From positions 62,001-126,000 of the forward strand of contig NZ_PJRN01000014.1 in the NCBI RefSeq assembly GCF_002930105.1: a stretch of DNA of 64,000 bases, written 5' to 3'. This stretch comes from Billgrantia saliphila (lineage in GTDB: Bacteria; Pseudomonadota; Gammaproteobacteria; Pseudomonadales; Halomonadaceae). The notes beneath the pieces are model-generated. The model worked only from the letters and a program-made list of their open reading frames with translations. It was not told the origin of the DNA and made no database searches. Of this stretch, positions 57,111 to 64,000 are shown in pieces. A program made the translations under genes and the position numbers. The stretch's first letter is position 1, and each line of letters opens with the position of its first letter.

Positions 57111-57941
57111 TCAGGTGGCAAGCTCGCGCTCTCCATACATGGCCTGCCCCCGGGCAGGTTCGGTCAGCAGCGGCCGCAACACCGCTGACAGTTCTGCCAG
57201 CGCCTCCTCGACGATGGCCTTGCCAATGGCGAGGCTCGCCTGGGTGGCATCGCCGATGCAACCGTTGCGGGTCATCTCCTCGTAGCGGTAGAAACCCTGG
57301 AGGGGGTTGCCCGGCCGCATACCTTCCCAGCGCCCGCCGTGGACGATATCGCCCTTCTCGAGACGCTCCGAGCGCACCAGATGGGGCGCCAGGTAATACG
57401 CCTCGGAAACCTCGCGCTCGCAGCTGTGCCCGAACAGGGTCGACGAGACATGGGCCTTTATGGCCTTCTTGGCCGAGGCAGTGGTCTTGGCGTAGTAACA
57501 TTCCATATCCAGCTCCTGGGCGAAGCTGGCGCAGGCCAGGCCAAGCGTGGTCTGGTTGCCGCCGTGACTGTTGAGAAACAGTACCTTGTCGATCCCGTGG
57601 CGCTGGAGCGAGACCACCATGTCCCGCAGCACGGCCAGCAGCGTTTCCGGGCGCAGGCTGATGGTGCCGGGAAAATTCAGATGATGGGGGGAAACGCCCA
57701 TGTTGACGGTGGGTGTGACCAGAACTAGCGGGTGCAGCTCGGCCGCCAGCCGCTTGGCCATTTCGGTGGCCAGCACCGCATCGCAACTCTCGCTCATGTG
57801 TGGCCCATGCTGCTCGTGGGCCCCGACCGGCACGATAGCCATCTTGACGGTCTTGAGCGCTTCCTCAACTTCTGGCCAGGTCATCTCTGTCAGCACGTAG
57901 CTATCCATCTGGCCCACCTGGCTTCTCATCTGACCTTCCAT
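57111..57941 (-). CDS. creatininase family amidohydrolase
   Basis: Metal-dependent hydrolase family that opens cyclic amides or removes formyl/amide groups (creatininase, FAPy deformylase). The 276-aa protein has the metal-ligand motif VPVGAHEQHGPHMSESCDAV, then LNSHGGNQ and HSCEREVSEAYYLAP. I chose the ATG at 57941 because AAAGGAG lies 6 nt upstream; the longer GTG start would overlap that ribosome-binding site. Upstream lies the perfect palindrome at 58015-58040. It could act on a lactam-like pathway intermediate (inference). Confidence 0.88.
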   Translation of the reverse strand: MEGQMRSQVGQMDSYVLTEMTWPEVEEALKTVKMAIVPVGAHEQHGPHMSESCDAVLATEMAKRLAAELHPLVLVTPTVNMGVSPHHLNFPGTISLRPETLLAVLRDMVVSLQRHGIDKVLFLNSHGGNQTTLGLACASFAQELDMECYYAKTTASAKKAIKAHVSSTLFGHSCEREVSEAYYLAPHLVRSERLEKGDIVHGGRWEGMRPGNPLQGFYRYEEMTRNGCIGDATQASLAIGKAIVEEALAELSAVLRPLLTEPARGQAMYGERELAT

Positions 57942-58014
57942 CCCGCTCTCCTTTGGCACCTATGCGGCGAACTCAGCGACAGGTCGCATGTTGTGATCCG
58001 TGCCAATGCATAAA

Positions 58015-58040
58015 TTGGCTTATGGTATACCATAAGCCAA
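58015..58040. promoter_or_regulatory. GntR-type operator, site C (perfect 26-bp palindrome)
   Basis: The core TGGTATACCA (58023-58032) is flanked by TTGGCTTA and TAAGCCAA, giving a perfect 26-bp palindrome, the best copy in the window. It lies 74 bp upstream of the creatininase ATG and 73 bp downstream of the second GntR gene's stop. Confidence 0.85.
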
Positions 58041-58112
58041 CATTAGTCGAAGCTCGTTGCTTGTGTAAAGGGGGCAACGGCAAAGGACTTCAGCACGCCA
58101 CGCCAGCGCTGC

Positions 58113-58769
58113 CTAACGGCAGCTCTTCAGGGCCACTTCGCAGGAAAGGGTGATGTGTTCCTCTATCAGCGCACGGGCACGACGGGAGTCGCGGGCCAGG
58201 GCCAGATCGACCAGCTCCTGGTGCTGGGCGTCGAGCTGATGTCGCAGCTCCTGGGCTCGTGGCGCCACGCGCCGATATCGATCGAACTGGTCGTGCAGCT
58301 GCGAGATGAAGCGCAGCAACCAGACCGAGCCACAAGGGGCGACCAGGGCATTGTGGAAGCGCGAGTGCAGCTGCTCCCACTCCACGATCGGCGTATGGGA
58401 GCCAGCCTTCGTCAGCCGATGGTTAGCCGCCAACAGCTGAGATTCCCACTCTTCATCGCCATGCTCGACAGCCAGCTCCAGCGCCTTGCCCTCGAGCTGC
58501 CGGCGCATCTCGGTGATATCGGCAAGCTCGTCGCGGCTCAGCTCCAGCACGCGAAAGCCGCGCTGGTTCTCCTGGCGCAGCAGACCATAGGCAGCCAGAC
58601 GGTTCAGTGCCTCGCGCAGCGGACTCAGGCCCACTTGATAGGTTTCGCGCAGCAGCGCGATCGACAACCGCTCGCCGGCACCGTAGCGGCCATCGAGAAG
58701 ATCCTGGCGGAGCACTTCGTAGATTCTGCTCGCCGTTGTGGCGCTGCCCTGCTTGAGCGCTTCATTCAT
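58113..58769 (-). CDS. GntR/FCD transcriptional regulator 2 (CsiR/GlaR-like)
   Basis: A 218-aa FadR-subfamily regulator. The winged HTH includes RIYEVLRQDLLDGRYGAGER and VGLSPLREALNRLAAYGLL. The FCD domain shows similarity to E. coli CsiR/GlaR (glutarate-responsive repressor): HGDEEWESQLLAANHRLTK, EWEQLHSRFHNALVAPCGS, and DAQHQELVDLALARDS. A carboxylate effector is therefore plausible. The operator-like TGGTATACCT lies 29 bp upstream of its start, suggesting autoregulation, and divergent control of the ChrA pair. Confidence 0.93.
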   Translation of the reverse strand: MNEALKQGSATTASRIYEVLRQDLLDGRYGAGERLSIALLRETYQVGLSPLREALNRLAAYGLLRQENQRGFRVLELSRDELADITEMRRQLEGKALELAVEHGDEEWESQLLAANHRLTKAGSHTPIVEWEQLHSRFHNALVAPCGSVWLLRFISQLHDQFDRYRRVAPRAQELRHQLDAQHQELVDLALARDSRRARALIEEHITLSCEVALKSCR

Positions 58770-58797
58770 GGCGTGACTCCATTCTCTTTTTGGAATT

Positions 58798-58807
58798 TGG
58801 TATACCT
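58798..58807. promoter_or_regulatory. GntR-type operator, site D
   Basis: TGGTATACCT, one base off the perfect palindrome, followed by TAC. It lies in the divergent region between regulator 2 and the second ChrA pair. Confidence 0.6.
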
Positions 58808-58936
58808 TACTTGACGCTTGGTGCTGTGAATCATAATCTAGATCAAATAATCGATTATTACTAGAAAAATAGCTTTACCTTTAAGCGATTGTTTTGAAAC
58901 GCCAGACAAGACGAACTGACTAGGACATCGGCTGAC

Positions 58937-59509
58937 ATGACGACATCACAACAAGGCAAGTTGTTCTTTTCCTTTCTTCGAATCGGCCTGCTCGGGTTCG
59001 GCGGAGGCCCTTCGATAATTCCTCTGGTACACCAGGAAGTCGTCAAGCGCCATGCCTGGATGCGAGACGAGGAGTTCGCTGATGTATTGGCTATTGCCAA
59101 CACCCTGCCGGGTCCCATCGCCACCAAGATGCCAGGCTATATCGGCTTTCGGGTCGGTGGCTCATTCGGCTGCATAAACGCCGTACTGGCCGTGATACTG
59201 CCAATGATCATCGCCATGATCCTGCTGCTAGGGCTATTCAGTCGCTATCGCGAGGTTGGCTGGATCCACGGCATGGGCCAGGGGGTAGTGCCGGTAGTGA
59301 TGGTGATGATGGCCCAGCTCACCTGGGACTTCATGAACAAGTCGCGCCTGGCACTGGGTTGGGCGATGAGCCTGCTCATGGCCGGTGTAGCGGGCGGCTT
59401 GATCTACTGGCTCGGCATTCATCCCGGCCTGGTGATCGGTGCCCTGCTGGTCGCGGCCATGCTGCCCCCCCTGTCGAAAGGCAAGAAGACCGAGGAGGCC
59501 ACCCAGTGA
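58937..59509 (+). CDS. ChrA-family (CHR) transporter, N-terminal half-type subunit, pair 2
   Basis: A 190-aa paralogue of the protein at 45946, sharing GFGGGPSIIPLVHQEVVKRHAW and NTLPGPIATKMPGYIGFR. Membrane protein with about six transmembrane segments. Its stop overlaps the partner start (GTGA). Its position beside two GntR genes and an operator suggests it carries a pathway-related anion rather than chromate; that is inference. Confidence 0.88.
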   Translation: MTTSQQGKLFFSFLRIGLLGFGGGPSIIPLVHQEVVKRHAWMRDEEFADVLAIANTLPGPIATKMPGYIGFRVGGSFGCINAVLAVILPMIIAMILLLGLFSRYREVGWIHGMGQGVVPVVMVMMAQLTWDFMNKSRLALGWAMSLLMAGVAGGLIYWLGIHPGLVIGALLVAAMLPPLSKGKKTEEATQ

Positions 59510-60036
59510 TCTACACCCAGCTCTTCCTCGCCTTCTTCATTCCCAACATTGTCGGCTACGGCGGAGGTCCGGCCATCATCCCGCTGATCGAGGCGGAAGT
59601 GGTGGGCCGCTACGGCTGGATGAGTGCACATGAGTTCGCCGAGGTGCTGGGCCTGGGCAATGCCCTGCCAAGTCCGATCGCCACCAAAATGGCTGGCTAC
59701 GTCGGTTATGAAGTGGCGGGTATCGCTGGCGCCAGCGTGGCCGTTCTTGCCACCGTGGTACCCACGCTGCTGCTGCTGCTGGGCGCCCTGGGGCTGCTCT
59801 ATCGCCATCGCGACTCGCCCCGGGTCAAGCGCATGAGCCAATGGGTACGCCCCGTCATTGCCGTCATGATGGCCGGCCTGGTGGTGGGCTTCTTCTCCGA
59901 AGCCATGGCCGGAGCTGGGCTCGTTCACTCCCTGCTGATCGCAGCGGCGGCGGCGATCGCCCTGCTTCACCTCAAGGCGCACCCTGCCCTCGTGGTTGCT
60001 GGTGCGCTGGTCTATGGAGGTCTGCTGCTGGGCTAG
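59506..60036 (+). CDS. ChrA-family (CHR) transporter, C-terminal half-type subunit, pair 2
   Basis: A 176-aa paralogue of the protein at 46527, the same length and nearly identical over the first two thirds (FFIPNIVGYGGGPAIIPLIE; RHRDSPRVKRMSQWVRPVIA), diverging in the last 50 residues. It starts with GTG at 59506. The 230-bp gap to the next gene contains no convincing CDS. Confidence 0.88.
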   Translation: MIYTQLFLAFFIPNIVGYGGGPAIIPLIEAEVVGRYGWMSAHEFAEVLGLGNALPSPIATKMAGYVGYEVAGIAGASVAVLATVVPTLLLLLGALGLLYRHRDSPRVKRMSQWVRPVIAVMMAGLVVGFFSEAMAGAGLVHSLLIAAAAAIALLHLKAHPALVVAGALVYGGLLLG

Positions 60037-60267
60037 CAGCCGGCCATCGGTTCCTCACAGACAGCCACCTCTACAACAGGAGAATGCCAATGCGACGACC
60101 TCTGACCTGACGCTTTTCATGCGCGAAAGACGTCAGCACCGCTTTCGTGACATGCAAGGCAATCGCAACCGTGGCAATGCAGCAACCGACAACTACAACC
60201 ACTCGATGGGCCGCCCGACGATTTCGGCGCCGCCATCGCCAAGCCTGACGACACGACAAGGTGCAAC

Positions 60268-61767
60268 ATGGAACAACTCGAACAGGTGCAACTCACCGCG
60301 TCGCACTGGGTCTTCCTTTTGGTGATCCTGGCGATCTTCGTTTCCATCGGTTTTCGCAAGGGAGTCATCATCCCGTCCCTGGCCGGCATCTTCCTGCTCG
60401 GCCTGCTCGCCAACGCGCCCCATGACGGCGGCCTCAACCAAGGCATCTTCGGAATCCAGGTGGTCTTCAAGGCCCTGCTTAATGCAGGCAACGAGCTATT
60501 CGACATCATGCTGGTCATCGCCCTGATGGTGGCCATGCTCAAGTCGTTGCAGCAGCTCGGGGCCGACCGTCTCATGGTCGCTCCCATGAAGAAACTGATG
60601 GTCGGCCCATGGACCGCCTTCTTCGCCCTCGGCATCACCATGTATATTGCCGCCGCCTTCTTCTGGCCGACACCGGCCGTTGCCCTGGTCGGCACGGTGC
60701 TGATCCCCGTCGCCATGCAGGTAGGCCTGCCGGCCATAGGCGCCGCCATGGCTGTCAACCTGTTTGGTCATGGCATGGCGCTGTCCGCCGACCCCGTGAT
60801 CCAGGGCGCAAGCCGCCTCACCGCCGGGGCCGCCGGTATCGAGACCACCACCCTAGTGCCCTATACCCTGCTCTTCTCGTTCACGGTGGGCGTCGTGGCC
60901 GTCGCCCTCGCCTTCCGCAACCTGCGCCGCGACATGCGCAGCGGCGTGCTGACGATCTCCGAGACCGATACGCTGTTCGCGCCCCAAGCCAGCGAACCGC
61001 CCAAATCGGTCAACGCCGCGGCCGTCCAGCCGACCACCGTCGCCGAAGCGCCCGAGCCCCTCGAGACCCACCGCTATGCGCGCCTGTTCGCCGTGGCCGT
61101 GCCGGTGATCCTGCTCGGCATCGCGGCACTGATGATCTATCGCGGCCTCTTCCAGCCCGACCAGGCGATTCGCGGCGGCGACGCCACGGCGCTGCTCGGC
61201 GGCACCGCCACTCTGCTGCTGGTGCTCGCCTCCTTCGCCGCCCATGGCCATCACGCTCTGGACGGCATCAGCAACTCCATCCGCGAGGGCTTCTTCTTCG
61301 CCATCAAGATCTTCGCCCCCATCATCCCCATCGCTGGTTTCTTCCTGCTGGGCCACCCGGACCACGCCGAGGCGGTGATCGGCGTCGGCTCGACCGGCTA
61401 CCTGTTCGACATCGGCCATAACATCGGCTACCTCATCGAGGGCAACGTCTTCTTGTTGGCCTTCGGCATGGCGTTGATCGGCCTGCTTTCAGGCATGGAC
61501 GGCTCGGGCTTCTCCGGACTGCCCTTGGTGGGCTCGCTGTCCGGCGCACTGGGCATCGGCGCCGGGGTTGACGTGAACGTACTGGCCGCACTCGGCCAGG
61601 TGGCAGCGATCTTCGCCGGTGGTGGCACGCTTGCCGCCTGGGCCTTCGGCGTGGCGGCTGACGCCGGCATTGCAGGTGTCAACCCTGCGGCGCTGGTACG
61701 GCGCAACTTTGTGCCGGTGATTTCCGGCATCGTCGTGGCTGCACTCCTTGCCATCCTGCTGATGTAA
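60268..61767 (+). CDS. multi-spanning membrane transporter, probable carboxylate carrier
   Basis: A 499-aa integral membrane protein with about 12 transmembrane segments in two halves, separated by a charged loop (about 225-275, low complexity). Features such as VLVGTVLIPVAMQVGLPAIGAAMAVNLFGHGMALSADP and the second-half GMALIGLLSGMDGSGFSGLPLVGSLSG suggest the ion-transporter superfamily of organic-acid carriers (GntP/DcuC-like), with two pseudo-symmetric re-entrant loops. I cannot name a substrate. Its place between the ChrA pair and a DcaP-like porin suggests uptake of the pathway substrate. Confidence 0.75.
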   Translation: MEQLEQVQLTASHWVFLLVILAIFVSIGFRKGVIIPSLAGIFLLGLLANAPHDGGLNQGIFGIQVVFKALLNAGNELFDIMLVIALMVAMLKSLQQLGADRLMVAPMKKLMVGPWTAFFALGITMYIAAAFFWPTPAVALVGTVLIPVAMQVGLPAIGAAMAVNLFGHGMALSADPVIQGASRLTAGAAGIETTTLVPYTLLFSFTVGVVAVALAFRNLRRDMRSGVLTISETDTLFAPQASEPPKSVNAAAVQPTTVAEAPEPLETHRYARLFAVAVPVILLGIAALMIYRGLFQPDQAIRGGDATALLGGTATLLLVLASFAAHGHHALDGISNSIREGFFFAIKIFAPIIPIAGFFLLGHPDHAEAVIGVGSTGYLFDIGHNIGYLIEGNVFLLAFGMALIGLLSGMDGSGFSGLPLVGSLSGALGIGAGVDVNVLAALGQVAAIFAGGGTLAAWAFGVAADAGIAGVNPAALVRRNFVPVISGIVVAALLAILLM

Positions 61768-62191
61768 CCTAGCAACCTGCCGTGTGCGCAGTCACCGAGG
61801 TGCGACCAGCATGCTGAATAAGCGTCAAGCCATTAGCATAGTGGTACACCATATGCCACAGATTTCTACCGGCATATGAGTGCAACGTTCTTCGCAACTC
61901 ACTGACCTTCATGTCAGTCCGCTAACACCCAGGTCGGCCCGCTGGTTTCGCGACACCGCCATGCCTCCGGAACCGGGGCGACCTGGATGAACGATATATG
62001 CCGACAGCCATCCTCTGCGAAGCGCAACCAAGTTTTCGCCTCGTTGCCCAGCCACCGAGGCAGGGAAATTTTTTGCCAACGAAAGGAGATCCGAGAGAAC
62101 GACCTTAGTACTCGGGCCCATCCGGGCGCACCGAAGCCATGTTTCGAAACGCTCAGGCAAGACTATCAAGCAGACTGCAAAGGATTAGAAA
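61768..62191. other. transporter-porin spacer
   Basis: About 420 bp without a convincing gene. It holds the degenerate GntR-type site E at 61842-61851. The last 30 bp contain AAGGA at 62180-62184, seven nt before the porin GTG. No clear terminator for the transporter gene was seen. Confidence 0.5.
61842..61851. promoter_or_regulatory. GntR-type operator, site E (degenerate)
   Basis: TGGTACACCA followed by TATGCCA, one base off the core palindrome (TACACC for TATACC), with the same right flank pattern (T-A-N-GCCA) as sites B and C. It lies 350 bp upstream of the porin gene. Confidence 0.5.
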
Positions 62192-63325
62192 GTGTCAATG
62201 CACAACAATCTCAAGCAAATTTCCATTTCCTCCATCGGCGCTATGGCTTTGGCCGTTTCGGGAGCCTCCCTCGCTTACGAGCTTGAATTGGGAGACACGA
62301 CCGCTTCCATTTACGGTTACGCCAAGCTGGATGTGATTTACGATTTCGATAACGAACTGGGCGATACGGTTGACCGCTCCGCTCCTCGATTGGATGGGGA
62401 AGAGGGCTCCAACGGCCATTTCAGCATGCATGCTCGCGAAAGCCGTATCGGCTTCGGCACGTCCACCCCTGTCGCTGGCAGCAACCTTGAAACCACTATC
62501 GAAGGCGATTTCTACGGCGATGGTTCCGCCTTTCGGCTTCGTCATGCCTACGGCGAATGGAACAGCCTGCTGGCCGGCCAAACCTGGACCAACTTCGCGG
62601 GCTTCGTCTCCAGCACTCCATTGATTTCGTTTACCGGGCCTACCGGTCGACCCGCCGTGGAGCGCCAGACGCAGATCCGCTACACCTCCGGCGATTTTTC
62701 CGTGTCGCTCGAGAACCCTGCCGATCAGGGTGGGCAGGTCTCGGCCCCCGGCGCCAAGAGCCAGCTGCCTGACGTCACGCTTCGCTATACCGAGACCGAG
62801 GGTGCCTTTCGCTACTCCGTCTCAGGGGTCGCCCGCCACCTCGAGTTCGATACCGCTGGACTTGAAACGCCCGCCTCTCAGGATAGCGCTCTGGGCTGGG
62901 GCCTGGGTGTCGAGGCTGCCCTGCAAGTGAGTGACGCCTTGACGCTTCGCGGTGCCCTGACCCATGGCGATGGCATCGGCGGCTACAACCAAGGCAATCC
63001 GCAAATTGCACCCGCTTTTGCCACGGATGACGGGGAGCTGGAGACGATCGAGGCCACCGGCGGCACTCTGGGCGCCAGTCTTGCCGTAGGTCCAGGCGCC
63101 TTCAATGTCGCCTATAGCCGGATCACTGCCGACCTCGACGAAAACCCCGCTTTTGCCACCGGCGACAAAGCCTACGAGGCCGCTTGGATTAACTATCTCT
63201 GGTCGCCGGAACAGAGCGAGCGCATCACATACGGCATCGAAGCCAACTGGAACAAGCGCGAGACGGTGAATAACCGTGAAGGCGATGCGTCACGCGTTCA
63301 GGCGATGGTGATGTACAGCTTCTAA
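62192..63325 (+). CDS. DcaP-like outer membrane porin
   Basis: A 377-aa beta-barrel porin. It has a signal peptide (about 1-29, ending SGASLA), then IYGYAKLDVIYDFDNELGD, HARESRIGFGTSTPVAGSNL and RLRHAYGEWNSLLAGQTWTN, which are typical of the DcaP family, first linked to dicarboxylate uptake in Acinetobacter. The C-terminus ends in VMVMYSF-like QAMVMYSF with the terminal phenylalanine needed for BAM assembly. AAGGA seven nt upstream supports the GTG start at 62192; ATG at 62198 is the alternative. The substrate may be the pathway compound. Confidence 0.9.
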   Translation: MSMHNNLKQISISSIGAMALAVSGASLAYELELGDTTASIYGYAKLDVIYDFDNELGDTVDRSAPRLDGEEGSNGHFSMHARESRIGFGTSTPVAGSNLETTIEGDFYGDGSAFRLRHAYGEWNSLLAGQTWTNFAGFVSSTPLISFTGPTGRPAVERQTQIRYTSGDFSVSLENPADQGGQVSAPGAKSQLPDVTLRYTETEGAFRYSVSGVARHLEFDTAGLETPASQDSALGWGLGVEAALQVSDALTLRGALTHGDGIGGYNQGNPQIAPAFATDDGELETIEATGGTLGASLAVGPGAFNVAYSRITADLDENPAFATGDKAYEAAWINYLWSPEQSERITYGIEANWNKRETVNNREGDASRVQAMVMYSF

Positions 63326-63381
63326 CTCCGGCAAGACTCATGATATTCCTGGCATGACACCACTGTTTTCGTTTCTGCTTC

Positions 63382-63407
63382 CCCGACCCTCTGGTCGGGA
63401 TTTTCTT
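63382..63407 (+). terminator. terminator of the porin gene
   Basis: CCCGACC / GGTCGGG with a CTCT loop, followed by ATTTTCTT, 57 nt past the porin stop. Confidence 0.88.
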
Positions 63408-63479
63408 GCCGCATTCATGGCGATGACGATAGCAACGCTGCACGGCAGGCCTTGACAGCCGGCCGGGCAGCTTCGCTCG

Positions 63480-63998
63480 CTACACCACCAGCGGGGTTAC
63501 GAAGAAGGCGATTAGAAACGCTGTGGCCAGCCGCATGACGATACCCAGCACGGCGGCTCCCATGGCCTCGCGCTCGGAGAGGTCTGAGCTTTCCGCCCAT
63601 ACCACCGGCACCTGGCCGAATACGGCCGATAGCGGCAGACCGGAGGAGGCCAGCACGAAAGAGCCCACTACCAGCGATGGGTCAAGATCGGCGGCCATGC
63701 TCTGCAACTGCCCCATTGCCAGAGTCGGGCTCACCAGCACCGACAGCACACCTGTTTCCGGATGGATGTTGAACAGCAACATGACCTTACCTAGGCCCGT
63801 TTCGATCGGTGCCCAGATACCGATGTAGTCGAGCACTCCGATCACCGCAAAGACCAGCGCCACGGCGGGAATCAGGATCAGCAGCAGCAGCTCGACGCCC
63901 TCCCGCGCAGCGCTGAACAGCGTAGGCATGAAGTCGCGATCGGGGGTGAAGGTCGGCAGATGGCCGATCTCGACCCGCTTGACGTCACGGTAAAGCAC
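63480..63998 (-). CDS. YjiH family membrane protein (Gate/nucleoside-recognition), partial
   Basis: The C-terminal part (at least 172 aa) of a membrane protein; the frame continues past the end of the window. It has LLLLILIPAVALVFAVIGVLDYIG, GLGKVMLLFNIHPETGVLSVLVSPTLAMGQ and VVGSFVLASSGLPLSAVFGQVPVVW, as in YjiH-family proteins with Gate domains. Function unknown; some members resemble nucleoside transporters. It is convergent with the porin gene. Confidence 0.75.
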   Translation of the reverse strand: MLYRDVKRVEIGHLPTFTPDRDFMPTLFSAAREGVELLLLILIPAVALVFAVIGVLDYIGIWAPIETGLGKVMLLFNIHPETGVLSVLVSPTLAMGQLQSMAADLDPSLVVGSFVLASSGLPLSAVFGQVPVVWAESSDLSEREAMGAAVLGIVMRLATAFLIAFFVTPLVV

Positions 63999-64000
63999 CT

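Noticed and set aside
60037..60267. Small coding frames in the ChrA-transporter gap
   Set aside because: Frames are short, lack ribosome-binding sites and show no coding character; I see only the leader of the transporter gene.

Overview
The window looks like a chromosomal segment of a moderately halophilic gammaproteobacterium, most likely Halomonas or a close relative (Halomonadaceae). The basis is high GC over most of the window, typical gammaproteobacterial gene orders (guaBA; glrK-qseG-glrR; rnm-yciO; ccmABCDEFGHI; smc-zipA-ligA), strongly acidic protein linkers (ZipA) and a DcaP-type porin. I saw no rRNA, tRNA or CRISPR array.

Layout. 1-9.7 kb is an accessory region. It holds an IS5-family transposase remnant, an epoxide hydrolase, small hypotheticals, a DadA-like flavoenzyme, and a compact three-gene PAAR / unknown / lipoprotein operon that resembles an orphan type VI secretion cargo module. 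That operon lies between the intact 3' end of the flavoenzyme gene and a second, frameshifted copy of that 3' end. Next comes a visibly AT-rich two-gene unit on the minus strand (SF1 helicase plus DUF2290 protein) that looks horizontally acquired and defence-like. 9.7-29.9 kb is mostly core: guaBA, CsbD and PRC-barrel stress proteins, xseA, the GlrK/QseG/GlrR two-component system with a sigma-54-like promoter and a small ORF upstream, argA, a Pit phosphate transporter with its DUF47 partner, a CYTH protein, a potassium channel, yciO, rnm, yciI and mnmC. 29.6-44.5 kb is one long minus-strand block: ccmABCDEFGHI (cytochrome c maturation), then smc only 4 nt after ccmI, then zipA, ligA and yheU. 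A 9x7-bp tandem repeat lies just upstream of ligA. 44.6-45.8 kb has an HTH-less LexA/UmuD-like S24 protein behind a perfect SOS box, overlapping a YigZ-family gene.

45.9-64 kb is a catabolic/transport region. It has a ChrA-like pair, a gamma-glutamyltransferase-family enzyme, an MFS exporter, and then a plus-strand operon: a haem-oxygenase-like diiron oxidase (all six metal ligands visible), an aldehyde dehydrogenase, a GlcG/HbpS protein, a ferredoxin reductase, a [2Fe-2S] ferredoxin and an aspartate dehydrogenase. Two GntR/FCD regulators, a creatininase-family hydrolase with a small unknown partner, a second ChrA-like pair, a multi-spanning transporter, a DcaP-like porin and part of a YjiH-like membrane protein follow. 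Copies of a TGGTATACCA palindrome lie upstream of the oxidase operon, the creatininase operon, the second GntR gene / ChrA pair and (degenerate) the porin, so these units are probably one regulon. My inference is an undescribed oxidative pathway for a nitrogen-containing compound that ends near aspartate/oxaloacetate. This is the best candidate for a new system here, followed by the helicase-DUF2290 pair and the PAAR cassette.
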